A stretch of 64,000 nucleotides of DNA from Adiantum capillus-veneris. Its lineage: Eukaryota; Streptophyta; Polypodiopsida; Polypodiales; Pteridaceae. The stretch is taken from assembly GCA_014529385.2 (NCBI GenBank), contig CM043952.1, positions 70,997,299 through 71,061,298 on the forward strand, written 5' to 3'. Positions 44,450 through 56,087 of the stretch are shown in pieces; the first letter of the stretch is position 1, and each line of letters starts with the position of its first letter. A model generated the notes under the pieces. The model was given only the letters and a program-made list of their open reading frames with translations. It had not been told where the DNA came from and did no database searches. Made by a program: the position numbers and the translations under genes.

Positions 44450-47400
44450 TGCCGATTGAGGATGAGCAAAAGCTCAACTTCTCCTTGTTGACTACCTTTG
44501 TGAACATGTTTGCAGGATTTTCACTTGTATGCAAGCTTTAGTTGTCCCTCTTCCAAAAGAGTGCGTATGAACTAATATCTCACCTCAATGTGCTTTGTCC
44601 TTGAATGAAAGGCTGAGTTCTTCGCAAGATGGATTTGGCTATCACTGTACAAGATACAATTGTCTTGTTTGAATCCAATCTCTTCTAAGAATCTATGAAG
44701 CCACAGAATTTCTTTTCTTGCCTCCGTCATTGCTACATACTCTGCTTCCGTGGTAGAAAGTGAAACCACTTTCTACAGCTTTGAAGCCCAGCTTACTGCT
44801 GTGCCTCCAACCGTGAACACATAGCCAGTAGTGCTCCTTCGAGTATCTTTGTCACATGCCATATCTGCATCACCATACCCTTCTAGAAAAATATCAGTTC
44901 CTCCAAAATACAAAGCATTTGTTGTTGTCCCTTTTAGATACCTAAGTATCCACTTCACAGCTTGCCAATGCTCTTTGCCTGGGTTGTCCATGAAACTGCT
45001 CACAACTCCCACTGCATGTGCAATGTATGGCCTTGTCCAGACCATAACATACATTAGAGAACCTACCGCTGCAACATATGGAACTTTAGACATATAGGCT
45101 ATCTCCTCTTGTGTCTTTGGACACATATCCTTTGTTAGTTTAAAGTGACCAGCCAAAGGTGTAGAAACTGGTTTTGCATTTTGCATTGCAAACCTTTCTA
45201 GTACCTTCTTGATGTAATCTTCTTGAGATAGCTTTATTGTCTTCTTCGTCTTGTCCCTTGACATTTTCATACCAAGTATCCTCTTTGCATCACCTAAATA
45301 TTTCATTGAAAAAGATTTAGACAGCTCCTCTTTTAGGTCTTTGATGTCCTGCATGTTAGCAATCAACATGTCATCAACATACAACATTAGGATGATGAAT
45401 TTTCCATCTCCCAAATTCTTTGTGTAGACGCACTAATCCGAGTTGCATCTTGTGAATCCATGATCCAACATCCATCGATCAAACTTCAAGTACCATTGTC
45501 TTGATGCTTGCTTTAAACCATACAAGCTCTTCTTTAATCTGCAAACCATTTTCTCCTTACCTTTTACTTCATACCCCTTTGGTTGAAGCATGTAGATTTC
45601 CTCCTCTAAGTCACCGTGAGGGAATGCTGTATTTACATCCATTTGCTCGAGATTTAGATCATGAGCAGCCACAAGGCTTAAGACAAGCCTAATTGAGTTC
45701 ATTTTTACAACATGAGAAAATATTTCATTGAAGTCAATACCTTTCTTTTGAGAAAAACCTTTTACCACAAGCATAGACTTGTACCTTTTCTTCCCACCTT
45801 CTTCTTCCTTCACCTTGTACACCCATTTGTTTTGAAGTGCCCGCTTACCTTTAGGCAACTCAACCAATTCCCATGTTTGGTTGCGATGTAGTGAGTCCAT
45901 CTCCACTTGCATGCTCTTCGTCCATTCTTCTTTGGATTCATGTTGCATAGCTTCTTCGTATGATTCTAGCTCTCCAGAATTTGAGATCAAGAGATGGTTG
46001 AAGGAAGGAACAAACCTTTCTGGAGGTCTACCTGCTCTTGTAGATCTTCGGGGAATAGGTTGAGGCTCCTCATTTGGTTGACGTTGTTGCACATTGTCAC
46101 CGTTTGCAGTCCTTGAGTCTTCACCGTCCTCAAGCTCCATGTACTCATCACCTGTTTCTTTTGTTTGATTTCTTTCCAAGTAATCTTTGTACATATTTTG
46201 TTCGTTAAAAATTACATCCCTACTCCTTAAGATTTTACCATCTTCAGGATTCCATAGGCGATACCCAAAGTCACCTTCTCCATAGCCAATGAAGAAACAC
46301 TTTTTGGACTTTGCATCTAGCTTTGATCTTAGGCTTCTATCTATGTGTATGAAAGCCTCACACCCAAACACTTTGAGAAATGCATAATTCACCGATTTAC
46401 CTGTCCATGCCTCTTCTGGAACTCCCCCATCCAATGCCGTTGAGGGTGACCGATTGATTAAGTACACAGATGTACTTACAGCTTCCACCCAAATCTCAAG
46501 TGATAGACTAGCATGTAGCCGCATGCTTCATGCTCGCTCCATGATTGTCCTGTTTATCCTTTCCAAAATCCCATTTTGTTGAGGTGTCCTTGGGGTTGTC
46601 CTTTGCCTCCGAATGCCATTGCTAGCACAAAAGCTTTCAAAAGCTTGGCTGCAATATTCACCTGCATTGTCGGATCTGAGGCATTTAACCTTGGTACCTG
46701 TTTCATTCTCCACAAAGGCTTTCCACCTTTGAAATATGGAAAATACATCGGATTTATTCTTCATGACATAAACCCATGTTTTCTAGTCGCATCGTCTATG
46801 AATGTTACATAGTACAATGAGCCACCAAGTGATGGTGTACTTGCAGGACCCCAAACATCATAATGAACCAACTCAAGTTTTTTATTTTTTCTTTCATTTC
46901 CTGATTTTTGAAATTTTACCCTCTTTTGTTTACCATAAACACAATCTTCACAGAACTGTAAGTCCACTTCTTTCAAACCTGATAGAAGCTTCTTTGTTTG
47001 AAGGATTTGCATTCCTTTGGCACTCATATGCCCAAGCCGGTAGTGCCACACCGCATTGTCAACTTCTGTAGTTGCTGCACAAGCTGAAGGTTGCGTGCTA
47101 ACAGTACACAAGTAAAGTGTACCGACCTTTTCTCCTTTGGCAACCACCAAAGATCCCTTAGAGATCTTCCACCGTTTGTTTCTGAATGCAATGTTGTGAC
47201 CTTCATCGTCTAATTGTCCTGTAGAGATTAAATTTTTGTGAAGAGAAGGAACCTGCCTAACATCTTTAAGCTTCCATTCATTTTCGTTAGCAGTTTTGAC
47301 AGAAACTGTACCTTTGCCGACAATCTCACAAGCTTCATCATCTGCCAAGTATACATACCCAAAATTACCTTTGGTGTAATCTTGGAAATGTTGCTTGTGT

Positions 47401-48314
47401 GGTGTCGCATGGAATGAAGCCCCGGAATCTACTATCCAGGAATTAGACACATTGTCTAATGAGAGAATTAGAGCATCTTGCTCCACTTTACCTGCCACAT
47501 TGGCCTCTGATGTTGGCTAGTTGTCTTGAGACTCTGACTCCTTCTTCTTCTTGGACCAGCAATCCTTCTTGACGTGGCCCTTCTTGCCGCAGTTCCAACA
47601 TTCAAGAACTGAATTTGTGCATGACTTGCTCCGCCTTGAGCGATCATGACCCTTTTGGTTTTTGAACCTCTCCTTAGGCCTTCCTCTTGTTTCTACTGAC
47701 AATGCAGCACTTGATGATTCCCCTGTGCTTCTCCTTCATATTTCCTCGCTTAGGAGAACACCCAGTACAACATCATCAAACTTAAGAGTATTTGTGCCAG
47801 AAATAGAATTACTTACAGCCATCACAAGGCTGTCCCAACTATCCGGTAGAGATGATAGTATAAGGAGAGCTCACACTTCGTCATCAAAATTGATTTTCAC
47901 CGATTGAAGTTGACTTATGTTTGTGTTAAAGTCATTTAGGTGTTCTACAACAACTGAACCATTCTCTGCCATCTTTAGATTGAACAAGCGCTTCATAAGA
48001 AATACCTTATTGGATGCCGATGGTTTCTCGTAGAAGTTGTCAAGTGACTTCATCAAGTCCTCCATGGTTTTCATCTCCGAAACATTGAAGGCCACCGTTG
48101 ATGCCAAGCTTAATCGGATTGTTCCTAGTGCCTTTCGATCAAGGACAATCCATCCTTCATCTGCCATCGTTGCGGGCTTCTTTGCAAGACCGCCTAGTGG
48201 CAAATAGAGGTCCTTCTGGTAGAGATAGTCTTCAATCTGCATCTTCCAATGTTGGTAGTTTTTGCCGTTGAACTTCTCAATCTTGAGCTTCCCTTCCTCC
48301 GCCATAACTCCCAC
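44450..48314 (-). pseudogene. Copia gag-pol of element L, multiple stops
   Basis: Gag is at 48314-47871 (LKIEKFNGKNYQHWKMQIED; second Met at MAEEGK is the likelier start), zinc knuckle CWNCGKKGHVKKDC at about 47615-47575, protease WIVDSGASFHATPHK near 47435. Integrase HHCC is near 47050-46920 and its core is complete, with the D-x35-E spacing intact (SDNAGEY to ILERIN, 46528-46764). RT is at 46524-44773 with YVDDMLIA near 45375, and RNase H SLSTTEAEYVAMTEA near 44750. Defects: frameshift near 46770 in an A-run (DDATRK/TWVYV), TGA at about 46525, TAG at about 45430, TAG at about 44770 (WASKL/KVVSLS), TAG at about 44572 and a further shift near 44500. Most stops are one transition from the expected codon. 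Confidence 0.9.
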
Positions 48315-48361
48315 TCAATTCAAGGAATCCTTTCCTTGAGATAATTTAGCTATGAGCAAAC
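48315..48361 (-). other. Short leader of element L
   Basis: Only about 47 bases separate the primer site from the first Met of gag, much shorter than the leaders of A, H or I. Confidence 0.6.
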
Positions 48362-48377
48362 CTTGCTCTGATACCAA
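48362..48377 (-). promoter_or_regulatory. Primer binding site of element L
   Basis: TGGTATCAGAGCAAGG on the minus strand, two bases inside the 5' LTR. Confidence 0.9.
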
Positions 48378-48378
48378 T

Positions 48379-48462
48379 TGTTAGGAAATAAGACGTAGCT
48401 AAATAGATAATTGAGTAGATTACTTAATTGAGAGAGACAGATTTACATACACGAGATTATAG

Positions 48463-48535
<73 letters not shown>

Positions 48536-49155
48536 CACGATATACGTGGTTCACCCAATGTGGGCTACGTCCACGGGAAAGCAGCCACTCAATGGCTTTA
48601 GTACTTCAAAACAAGAAGTAGTTTACAAAGGGATTATACCATTTTGGAGCTCTCACCTTGCTTCACTCTCACCACCTCACACCCACCTTGTTGCATCAAC
48701 TTCACACTATGAAATGTGTGTAGAAATGGCCTCCTTTTATAGGCCAAAAGGGCTGCCCTCTCTTATGAGAGGCAGCCATGTGTAGCCGCCCTTGTGTAGA
48801 TAAGTCCAAATCGGACCCTTCAATCAAATCATGCGTGGCCGCCCTTGAGAAGACAAGTCCACTTTTGAATTTGGCCACCGGCCAACCGACCAGTTGTTTT
48901 TCGACCACTTTCCGGCCGCCGTCCGGCCATAATATTCCGGCAAAAGAGAATATTCTGGCGAAGGAAAAAAAAGTATCGGTGGCTTCCGCCCCCGAGGCCC
49001 CTAAAGTTGCCCCTGATTTTTGGCCACGTGAAATTTTTGGTTTTCGGCGAGTGATTTTCCTTTACGCACGATGGCTTCTGCTCATAATGGGGCCCTTACA
49101 AATGTACACTTTTACCACAGAAGATTACAAGGTAAATCAGGCTCCATACTTAACA
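48379..49155 (-). repeat. 5' LTR of element L
   Basis: 777 bp, TGTTAAGTATGG to TTTCCTAACA on the minus strand, with an uninterrupted GA run at about 48465-48531. TATAAAAGG at 48733-48741 (minus) is the likely promoter TATA. Confidence 0.93.
48733..48741 (-). promoter_or_regulatory. TATA box in 5' LTR of L
   Basis: TATAAAAGG on the minus strand, conserved in the other LTR at 43931-43939. Confidence 0.65.
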
Positions 49156-49256
49156 ACGTCCATGGTCTTTATTGTTTTCAAGCTCTTCTCTCACATGCTA
49201 AGTTGTAATAGGAGATCTTACACATTCCAGAACTAAGTCATCATTGTTTAAATGAT

Positions 49257-50797
49257 TGTCATAACATCTAATATCTAACCAACCCAAATAATTTGCTCAT
49301 ATTAAACTGATGATTTAATGTGGGAGAATAAACGGGAACAAGGGTTAGGATATAGACATGTGCTTATAGATCTATCTCAACACGAGGCCAATGGTAAAGG
49401 GACCCAAATGAGAGATGGTCCATCAAAGAGAAAGGTTAACCAATGGAGCATAAAGACCTTAGGGTTAGCTTCATTGAAGACCTCTAATAGTTTGTGTTAA
49501 AAGTACTTTGACCTTAGGTAAGCTAGGGCTATGCTTGAGGTAGGAACCTGGCCCAAGCTTAAGGTGCTTGACATGCCTGAGGACTGAGATGCTTGAAGTG
49601 CTTGATGATTGAGATGCTTGAGGTTCTTGTCATGCTTGAGATGCTAGGTCTGTCCTTGAGGTGAGAACCCAGCCGAAGCTTGAGGGTCTTAAGGGCCAAG
49701 CTTGTGGTGAGAACTAGGCCCAAGGTTGAGGGGCTTGAGGTGGCAAAAAAGTCAAAGCGAATTCCTACAAGGAGGGGGCAAGCCATGCAAGAAGGGGGGG
49801 TGGTTGCTTGATCACTCTCTTTCCCAAAGGGCACCCCTTGCCCAAGAGGCAAGTAGGACACATGTCAAGCCTCTAGCTAGGTTACCCTCATGGTGTATCT
49901 AAAGCCTATTAGCTGGCCTTCCAAGGGTCCAATGATAATTTGATGTATTTAATTAATTGTTTTAGAATTTATCAAGCCCTCTCTCTCAAAGGGGAAAGGG
50001 GTTCTTGTCCCAAGGCTACCTTGTTGCTTGGTATGACTCTTGCTTGTGATTGTCTAGGCCTGGAGGGGTCCAATGAGCTTCAAGCATGAGCTACAGGGGG
50101 GGTCAACCAAAGCAAGTAGGGGGCCTGCTTAGGGGGTATACTCTCCCCCCACACCCACACATACTCTCATTGTGTGAAGTGAAAAGTGCAAGAGCTCCCT
50201 CTCCTTCTCCAAGAAAGTAGAGAGGTTGAGAGCCTACACCAACACTTGGCTATGGAATGCAAATCCAACCAAGAGCGATGCTTCAATGCTTAAGCATGCC
50301 ATCTTCTCCATCTTCATTACTATGCTATTATGTATGCTAGCAAGAAGAGTGACAATAAGTGAGGAACTAATTCTTTCTCCTATGAAATGTTTCTTCTTCC
50401 TCTTCCCTACCCTCATTCCCTGCTAGCTCTCTCCACCTTCAAGGGTGTTTGAGGTCTTGGGACTGAGGCTTGGGATAGTTAATGCTTTCCACAAAGTTTA
50501 TGTTATGCTCGTGATGCTTGAAGCTTTCCATCTTCATTGCTTCACCTAGGTCACAAGGAACACAAAGATTGTATTGTAGCAAGTCTCTCTTGATGGGAGA
50601 AATCCTGGCTCCACATAAATTTGGTCCTCAACTATTGTCATGTTATCTAAATTGTCTCTCTTGCAAAATTATTGTTCATGGCAAGTTAACTAAATGCTAT
50701 GTTTATGTTGCTAACTTCAATTATGTTTACCCGCTATGCTCAAAAGTACTCTCTCTAATTTCCGCTACTCTCAAGTTAATAGGCCATTTTCATTACA
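49257..50797 (+). repeat. 5' LTR of element C
   Basis: 1541 bp, TGTCATAACATC to CATTACA. Homologous to LTRs A and B throughout. A stretch around 49560-49740 has several short imperfect repeats of GCTTGAGGT, which make it longer than LTR A. Confidence 0.9.
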
Positions 50798-50798
50798 T

Positions 50799-50816
50799 TG
50801 GTATCAGAGCATTTGG
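50799..50816 (+). promoter_or_regulatory. Primer binding site of element C
   Basis: TGGTATCAGAGCATTTGG one base after the LTR, identical to B2. Confidence 0.9.
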
Positions 50817-51211
50817 TTTCTCTTTTCTTGCTTAAGAAGAGAGGTCCTTAAGTAGCCTATTAATGGTTTATTTTGTTAATTATATTAGGGTAAGTGGATT
50901 TGGGATCTATTATCGGTTTTGTTGAGCTCACTATGTGGGATATGGTGCACACCTCGGGAGCTTTGGACTTAATAATGGGGTATCTTTAGACTTGCCTATG
51001 GCTTTACCATTATTGAGCCATAAGAAGTCCGAAAGGAGCTAGCCCTCGGCAACTCTGCAATATTAGACCCACTTCACTACTCTCTATAATTAACCACTTC
51101 GAGCCGTGGGTGTCGATACTTAAGAGCCAATTTTCAAAGGCTAAGAGGAGTGGCAGCTAAGGTTTTGAATTGCCAAAGCATACGCTAAGTACGTACACAG
51201 ATTTTGTTAAC

Positions 51212-51380
51212 ATGGCTGACAATGACCAAGAGAGTAGAATGAACATTGGTAGCTTTGATTTTGCACATGAAGTTGCTAATGATGATGCTCCCATGCTTGT
51301 CAATTATCTTGTTACTAGGTTGCAGCAAGCTGTGGGCAGCCTTGCTTTGCAAGCCGAAGTTACTCAACAACTTCGTGCTT
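51212..51380 (+). pseudogene. gag N-terminus of element C, truncated by element D
   Basis: Start MADNDQESRMNIGSFDF, open for about 57 codons with the family pattern (NYLVTRLQQAVGSLALQAEV, TQQLRA), then cut by the LTR of D at 51381. The few codons beyond (LLAAS) are LTR sequence. No defect is visible in the part that remains. Confidence 0.88.
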
Positions 51381-52284
51381 TGTTAGCAGCAAGCTAACTT
51401 GGATAGCATTTTTTGGAGCTCTCATTGTAAAAACACTTATTATTTTGATAAAGCAGGAATATTGTAACTCCTATTTTTTGGATAAACCTTGCAATTGATG
51501 AGCCGGGGCTACAAGCTTCCAGATTATATCAACCTGTCATTATCCATCTTTAGTTAGAGCTCCCAGATTATTAGTTTTGACCACCAAAAACCTTGGCTAA
51601 GGTATAAAAGGTAATTTTTGTAAGTTAATTAAAAGTTTTTGGATAATGAAATACACAGTGTGAGCTAACGACACTCACTTCTCTCCTTCTCGCACTTCAT
51701 ACTCCCTCCCCGGTTGTCACATTGCAGTCGTGTTTGTTGCATTGTAATTGCAGGTAAGAGCTCTACGCATTGACATAAGCATTTCATGGTATTTTGTAGC
51801 TTTTGGCATCGCCAACCCGTGGCCTAATTTCATCATAAGTAGGAATTTACACTTCAAAATAAAAAACTAAGCATAGGTGGGGTTTGGGGCATCATTGCTA
51901 ATCATTTAGATGCATTCTGAGTCGTATCCACTGTTGTTAATAATCGTGGTTTTTGCACTTGACCTAAAGTAGGATTTGAGACCATAAGAATGTGTGCTTA
52001 GGTCTTAGAAATTTGTCCTAGAAGTTTTGTTACGTTTGGATGTCATTTGATGCTGTAAACGGATGTGATTTGTTTGCAGATGAGCGATTCGCTTTTGGTG
52101 ATTTCAGTCACTTGATTGTAGCTTGAGTTAGATACAAGTTGTTTGTTATTTTTTGAGAGATTGACAACCTCTTGTAGCCTCTAAGCACTAGTCGAGTCAA
52201 CTTCGTCCCATGGATTGACAATTTAACCGTGGTTCTCGCTAAATCTGCAATAAGATAGGAGTGAGATTAGACACTCATCCCACA
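51381..52284 (+). repeat. 5' LTR of element D
   Basis: TGTTAGCAGCAAGCTAAC at the start forms an inverted repeat (GTTAGC/GCTAAC), as in LTR H. Ends with CCCACA. TATAAAAGG at 51603-51611 is the likely promoter TATA. Confidence 0.8.
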
Positions 52285-52286
52285 TT

Positions 52287-52306
52287 TGGCGCCGCTGCCA
52301 GGGATC
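52287..52306 (+). promoter_or_regulatory. Primer binding site of element D
   Basis: TGGCGCCGCTGCCAGGGATC, two bases after the LTR. Differs at two positions from the Athila-type site of H. Confidence 0.8.
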
Positions 52307-53012
52307 GAAGATACCTAAACTAGGAAAAAACACGAGCGTCTTGTGAAGTTATCCTTTAACTTCCTCTAGGATCTCTTAGAGTCAAAAATTTCTTTTTAGA
52401 AACCGCATAGCTTAAGATTGTTGTCTTTTCCTGTGTAGAGGTAGCTTGGAGGTAAGTTGTACTTGCTGAGTGCCTTCAGGATTGTAGGATTGTAGAACTA
52501 GATTATGATTTTGAGAATGATTGATAGATGAGACAAGTCTTAAGATCAATGCTCAGAAAACCATAAAAAACAAGAAAACGAGTGTTTGTGAACACTTTCC
52601 ACAACCCCATTGCATGAGAACCTAGGAGTAGGGTAAGTAGGATCCGAGATGGATTTCAGAACATTGCTCTCTCTGAAAGAATCATTGTGAGTTGTTATTT
52701 GAAGTTGCAGAATTTTAGGTCTAGCACGAAAAGACTCCAAACCACTCAATCCGACTGGAGGGTATGCTTAGAAGTTGTATGAACCAATGGGTAAGCTCAA
52801 AGACACATTGAGGTAAAAATTTCAAGAGTTTACAAAAACTCAGATTACTTACCTTTGCTTGACATTTTAGGCCAAATTAAGTTTTGACTTGATTCATAGG
52901 CTTAAAATAGCTCCTAAAAAGATTGTCCATTGAAAAAGTGAAAAAAAGTGTTCATTTTGGGCATAAACTAAATAATCACTACTTTTAGCTCAAAATTGAC
53001 CAAGGTTGATAC
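52307..53012 (+). other. Leader fragment of element D
   Basis: About 700 bp without a frame or clear repeats. No copy of the H palindrome. Confidence 0.55.
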
Positions 53013-53178
53013 TGTTGGGGTAGTAAAGCCCAATGTGCCGCGCCTAAGCGTTGGGCGGCCGGAGACTACCGAGAACTAACACTGACCATTCATTCTACAT
53101 AAAAGAATAAGGACTGATAACCCTAACACTATTGTGTTTGGAGTCCACCCAAACTTGTGTCTCCTCTCTTCTCCATTG

Positions 53179-53215
<37 letters not shown>

Positions 53216-53232
53216 CTCGCACGCGCTCTTCA
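53013..53232 (+). repeat. 5' LTR of element E
   Basis: 220 bp, TGTTGGGGTAG to CTCTTCA, with an AC microsatellite at 53181-53212. Apparent frames here are driven by the AC repeat. Confidence 0.72.
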
Positions 53233-53234
53233 AC

Positions 53235-53247
53235 TGGTATCAGAGCT
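53235..53247 (+). promoter_or_regulatory. Primer binding site of element E
   Basis: TGGTATCAGAGCT two bases after the LTR end. Confidence 0.85.
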
Positions 53248-53321
53248 CAGGAATTGGGAGCACCGTTGGAGCTCAGCAGGGAGGCAAGCGGAGAAGCAAC
53301 AAAAACTGCAACACGTTTTTG

Positions 53322-53640
53322 CAGATCTATTTTGGCCTACTAAAACGTCTTCATTTAAGCCAATTCTTCAATCGCTGGATCGGTTTTTTGTCCTCTTCAA
53401 CTTTGTAGAAGAAAGTTTTCTCAAAATCTTCACCAATTTTGAGATACGTCACTCAGATTGCCTGTAGGTCGTGAAGTAGAAGCTGCATATTCTTACAGAT
53501 CTATTTTGATCTATAAAAACAGCTTATTTCAAGTCCATTCCCTTTGGCCCCAACCGTTTTTGCGTGGTCTACAACTTTGCAGAAGGAAGTTTCTGCAAAT
53601 TTTGCACAGTTTGAGAGATATTCAGTTCAGACAGCAGGGT
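53322..53640 (+). repeat. Diverged tandem duplication in leader of E
   Basis: CAGATCTATTTTG recurs at 53322 and 53496. Both units continue with AAAACxxCTT, TCxACAACTTTG, AGAAGxAAGTTT and TTTGAGA in the same order, so a unit of about 174 bp has been duplicated and has diverged. Confidence 0.75.
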
Positions 53641-55667
53641 GGTTTACCCTCGTCAGTTCTTCTGTGTACACGTTTTCGTTCCAGACTCTTTCTGCAATGT
53701 CTGTCACATGTATATTTGATTTAAGGTCTTGAGGGTCTCTTATATTAGACAAACCGCCGCAGCGGTTACAAAAAAGGGTTTCTGTGGTTGATGTAAGATC
53801 TTATACGGTTTATGTATTGTGATGGAAATATGCAAAGCCTATTGTTGAGGGTCGTAGTAAGGTTTTATTGAGCTGGGGGATTCTCAAATGTGGAGATCCT
53901 TTCGGTGATACAGGTTTTGGAGTGAGCCCCCGACATCTGCATAATTTCAGCATCGACATAGGATGTATGTTTATGCGGTTAGTGCACTATTGGTGTGTAT
54001 CTGTTGACCCGCCATTGTTGGCATTGCTGTCATCTTTATGCGTATGCCTTTGACAGTGTTCAGTTGGTTAGAGACACTCTTCTAGAGTTGGAGACGTTGA
54101 CAGTGATAGTTCTTTGAGATTTTATCTTGCTGGTTTAGCCACTTTGATCCAGCATTTCAGTCATTGTACACATTTGTTTTGGGAGCTTACAATTTTGAGA
54201 GCTGGAGACGTTGACAATGACAGTCAAAGCAATGTTCTTGCTAGTTACGCTGCCAAAAAGTTGGGATACTTTTCTCATAACCATAAGTAACTCAGCACCT
54301 CCTGATGGTTAAACATGTGCTGATGTTGAGGGCAGTTTGCTTACTGAAGAGGTTAGCAGGAAGAATCTTGATACTGATAGCCATTTTTCGGCTCTCTGTA
54401 ATTGCCATAGTGAGTTATCTCACCCTATCAAATCACTCAAACACTGTGGTTACCCTCACCCTTTCACTGTATATAGGTGCGTGTGAGTTAGGGGACTTTT
54501 CTCATATCTCCTTATTGAAATAAAAAACCCTCAATTAGCTAGGCATTGGGCTAGTTGAGCCAAAAAAATAAAAAATATAAGTATATTATGGCCCATGCGT
54601 ATATAAATATTTCTTTGTATATAGGGCCTAAATAAAAGAATTTTTCATAATTATTTTGGTATTTATTTAAATATTTTTACCTAGGTGTGTGTTATTTATG
54701 CTCTGTACATTGCCTCACCATTACCACAATTTTTCTTACCATTTTTCATACTCTTTATTCCATATAGAAATATTTTCATGTAAGCTTCTCTTATATTTGA
54801 TGTAACTCCACCCCAAAAAAATCCAAAAAAACTAGTTTTATTTATGTGTATATTTTTTCACTATTGCGATTTTTCCCTTCCTACATCTATTTTGTTTTTT
54901 TTCTAAAAAATTAGAACACCAAAAATATTTATTTTTTTATGGTAGCCTCATAATGAGAGAGATTTCTTTTGACCCCTTTATATTTTTTCCACTTATATTA
55001 TTTATATTTGACATGTACATATTTTTTAGACCCCTCAATATTTGATTTTCTTAGTTGTACTATTCACTTATATCATGATCTCAACAATATCTTCAATTAT
55101 AGACCTACCAAATAAGGTCAAGGGTAGGTGGCATGCATACATGCACTATGGAGGGCTCACTCTTGGAGGTATTCAAAAGAATCATCCAAAGATGGACCCC
55201 ACAAGGACCTTGTGCAGTGGAAAAAATAGTCGGTTTTGCTGAATTTTTAAAGTTCACTTGCTCTCCGAATTTGAAAAGGTGATACAAACAAAAGTTGTAG
55301 CTCGTGGGCTGAACTTTTGCCTCAAATTTTTTCATATTTTTTTGAGCTACGAGCTATGAGCTATGATTTTATTAGTGGACCCCAGTTTTCCCATGCTATG
55401 CAGCCACACTCTCTCTTCCACTTTATCATTTTCCTCTTTCACACACACTTTTCCACTCATCATCCCCACCTCTCTCACCACTCCTCTCTGCACCCTACTC
55501 ACCTTCTCCTCAACCTTGAAGAATAAGAGAAACCATGGTGAACTCATACCTCCCACACACAATTCCATTCCAAAATTGACCACCTAGTCTCATTTTTCCT
55601 CCTCCAAATTACCCATATCTATCAAAAAAACCACAAAATTCAGCCTCTTCTCTTAAAAGACAGCATC

Positions 55668-55769
55668 ATGGTGGTTGATTACTCAGCTTCAATTACCTTG
55701 TCTCTCAAGGAAGGTCAAGAGTGGAGAAAAAATGTACCGTCAAAGCTAGTGGACCGTCAACAAGCGTAA
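55668..55769 (+). other. Small open frame in left LTR of F
   Basis: 33 codons, ATGGTGGTTGATTAC onward, ending in TAA at 55767. In the right LTR the same frame (63001-63144) runs 47 codons because the stop is TCA there. It is followed by CTTGTAAG, a splice-donor-like sequence. No homology recognised and may be chance. Confidence 0.25.
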
Positions 55770-56078
55770 AAATTGGCCCTACTCAAGACACTTGGAGCAT
55801 CAACCTTGTAAGAAATCCACCTTTTCTTACCACTTAAGATTTTTTCTTCCTTATTTATATCCTACATGGATACTCCCATTGTAAATATCCAATTCCATTT
55901 GTAAATTAATACTAGCTCTACTAACACTAACCCACTATGAAAAGTCCTATCACCTCCATTTCTCTCCTCTCTCTTTTCCCACCAACTTCTTGATAATTCC
56001 AAGCAAAAGAAATTAGATAAATTGCTGAAAATCTAACCCAACCATGGTTAGAGGAGTAACCCTAGCCTTCAAAATTGC

Positions 56079-56087
56079 TATAAAAGG
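56079..56087 (+). promoter_or_regulatory. TATA box in 5' LTR of F
   Basis: TATAAAAGG, identical at 63412-63420 in the right LTR. Only strong TATA-like site in the distal half of the LTR. Transcription would start about 30 bp downstream. Confidence 0.65.

Larger units (their letters stand above)
43629..49155 (-). mobile_element. Ty1/copia element L (Tork/Tnt1-like), complete but dead
   Basis: 5527 bp on the minus strand with LTRs of 750 and 777 bp, a Met-tRNA primer site, the polypurine tract AAGTGGGAGAT, and gag-pol in copia order. The left LTR terminus is TATTAGG instead of TGTTAGG. Polyprotein motifs such as WIVDSGASFHATPHK and KNLISTGQLDDEGH suggest the Tork group, a judgement from motif style only. 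Stops and two or more single-base frameshifts inactivate it. Confidence 0.93.
49257..51380 (+). mobile_element. Chromovirus element C, 5' end, interrupted by element D
   Basis: LTR, primer site, leader and the first gag codons of the same family as A and B. No polypurine tract precedes the LTR, so it is a 5' LTR with flanking DNA (49161-49256) to its left. The element stops at 51380, where the LTR of D begins. The remainder is not found in the window. Confidence 0.88.
51381..53012 (+). mobile_element. Athila-type element D, 5' LTR and leader only
   Basis: A 904-bp LTR, a TGGCGCC-type primer site and 0.7 kb of non-coding leader, then interrupted at 53013 by element E. Same primer class as H but a different LTR sequence. 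The 5 bases before it (TGCTT) are the expected target duplication, with no partner in the window. Confidence 0.78.
53013..54374 (+). mobile_element. Copia element E, 5' LTR and leader (related to I)
   Basis: A short LTR (53013-53232), Met-tRNA primer site and leader. The leader shares CGTGGTCTACAACTTTGCAG and ATATTCAGTTCAGAC with the leader of element I, and the LTRs both start TGTTGGGG. Interrupted at 54375 by element F. No gag remains in the window. Confidence 0.7.

Noticed and set aside
53008-54374. GATAC before both E and F, as if E were a complete short element flanked by a duplication
   Set aside because: The sequence before 54370 does not resemble the end of the E LTR (no CTCTTCA), so the match is probably coincidence.
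55317-55587. Overlapping frames repeated at 62650-62920
   Set aside because: They are duplicated only because they lie in the two LTRs of F. Composition is CT-rich non-coding.
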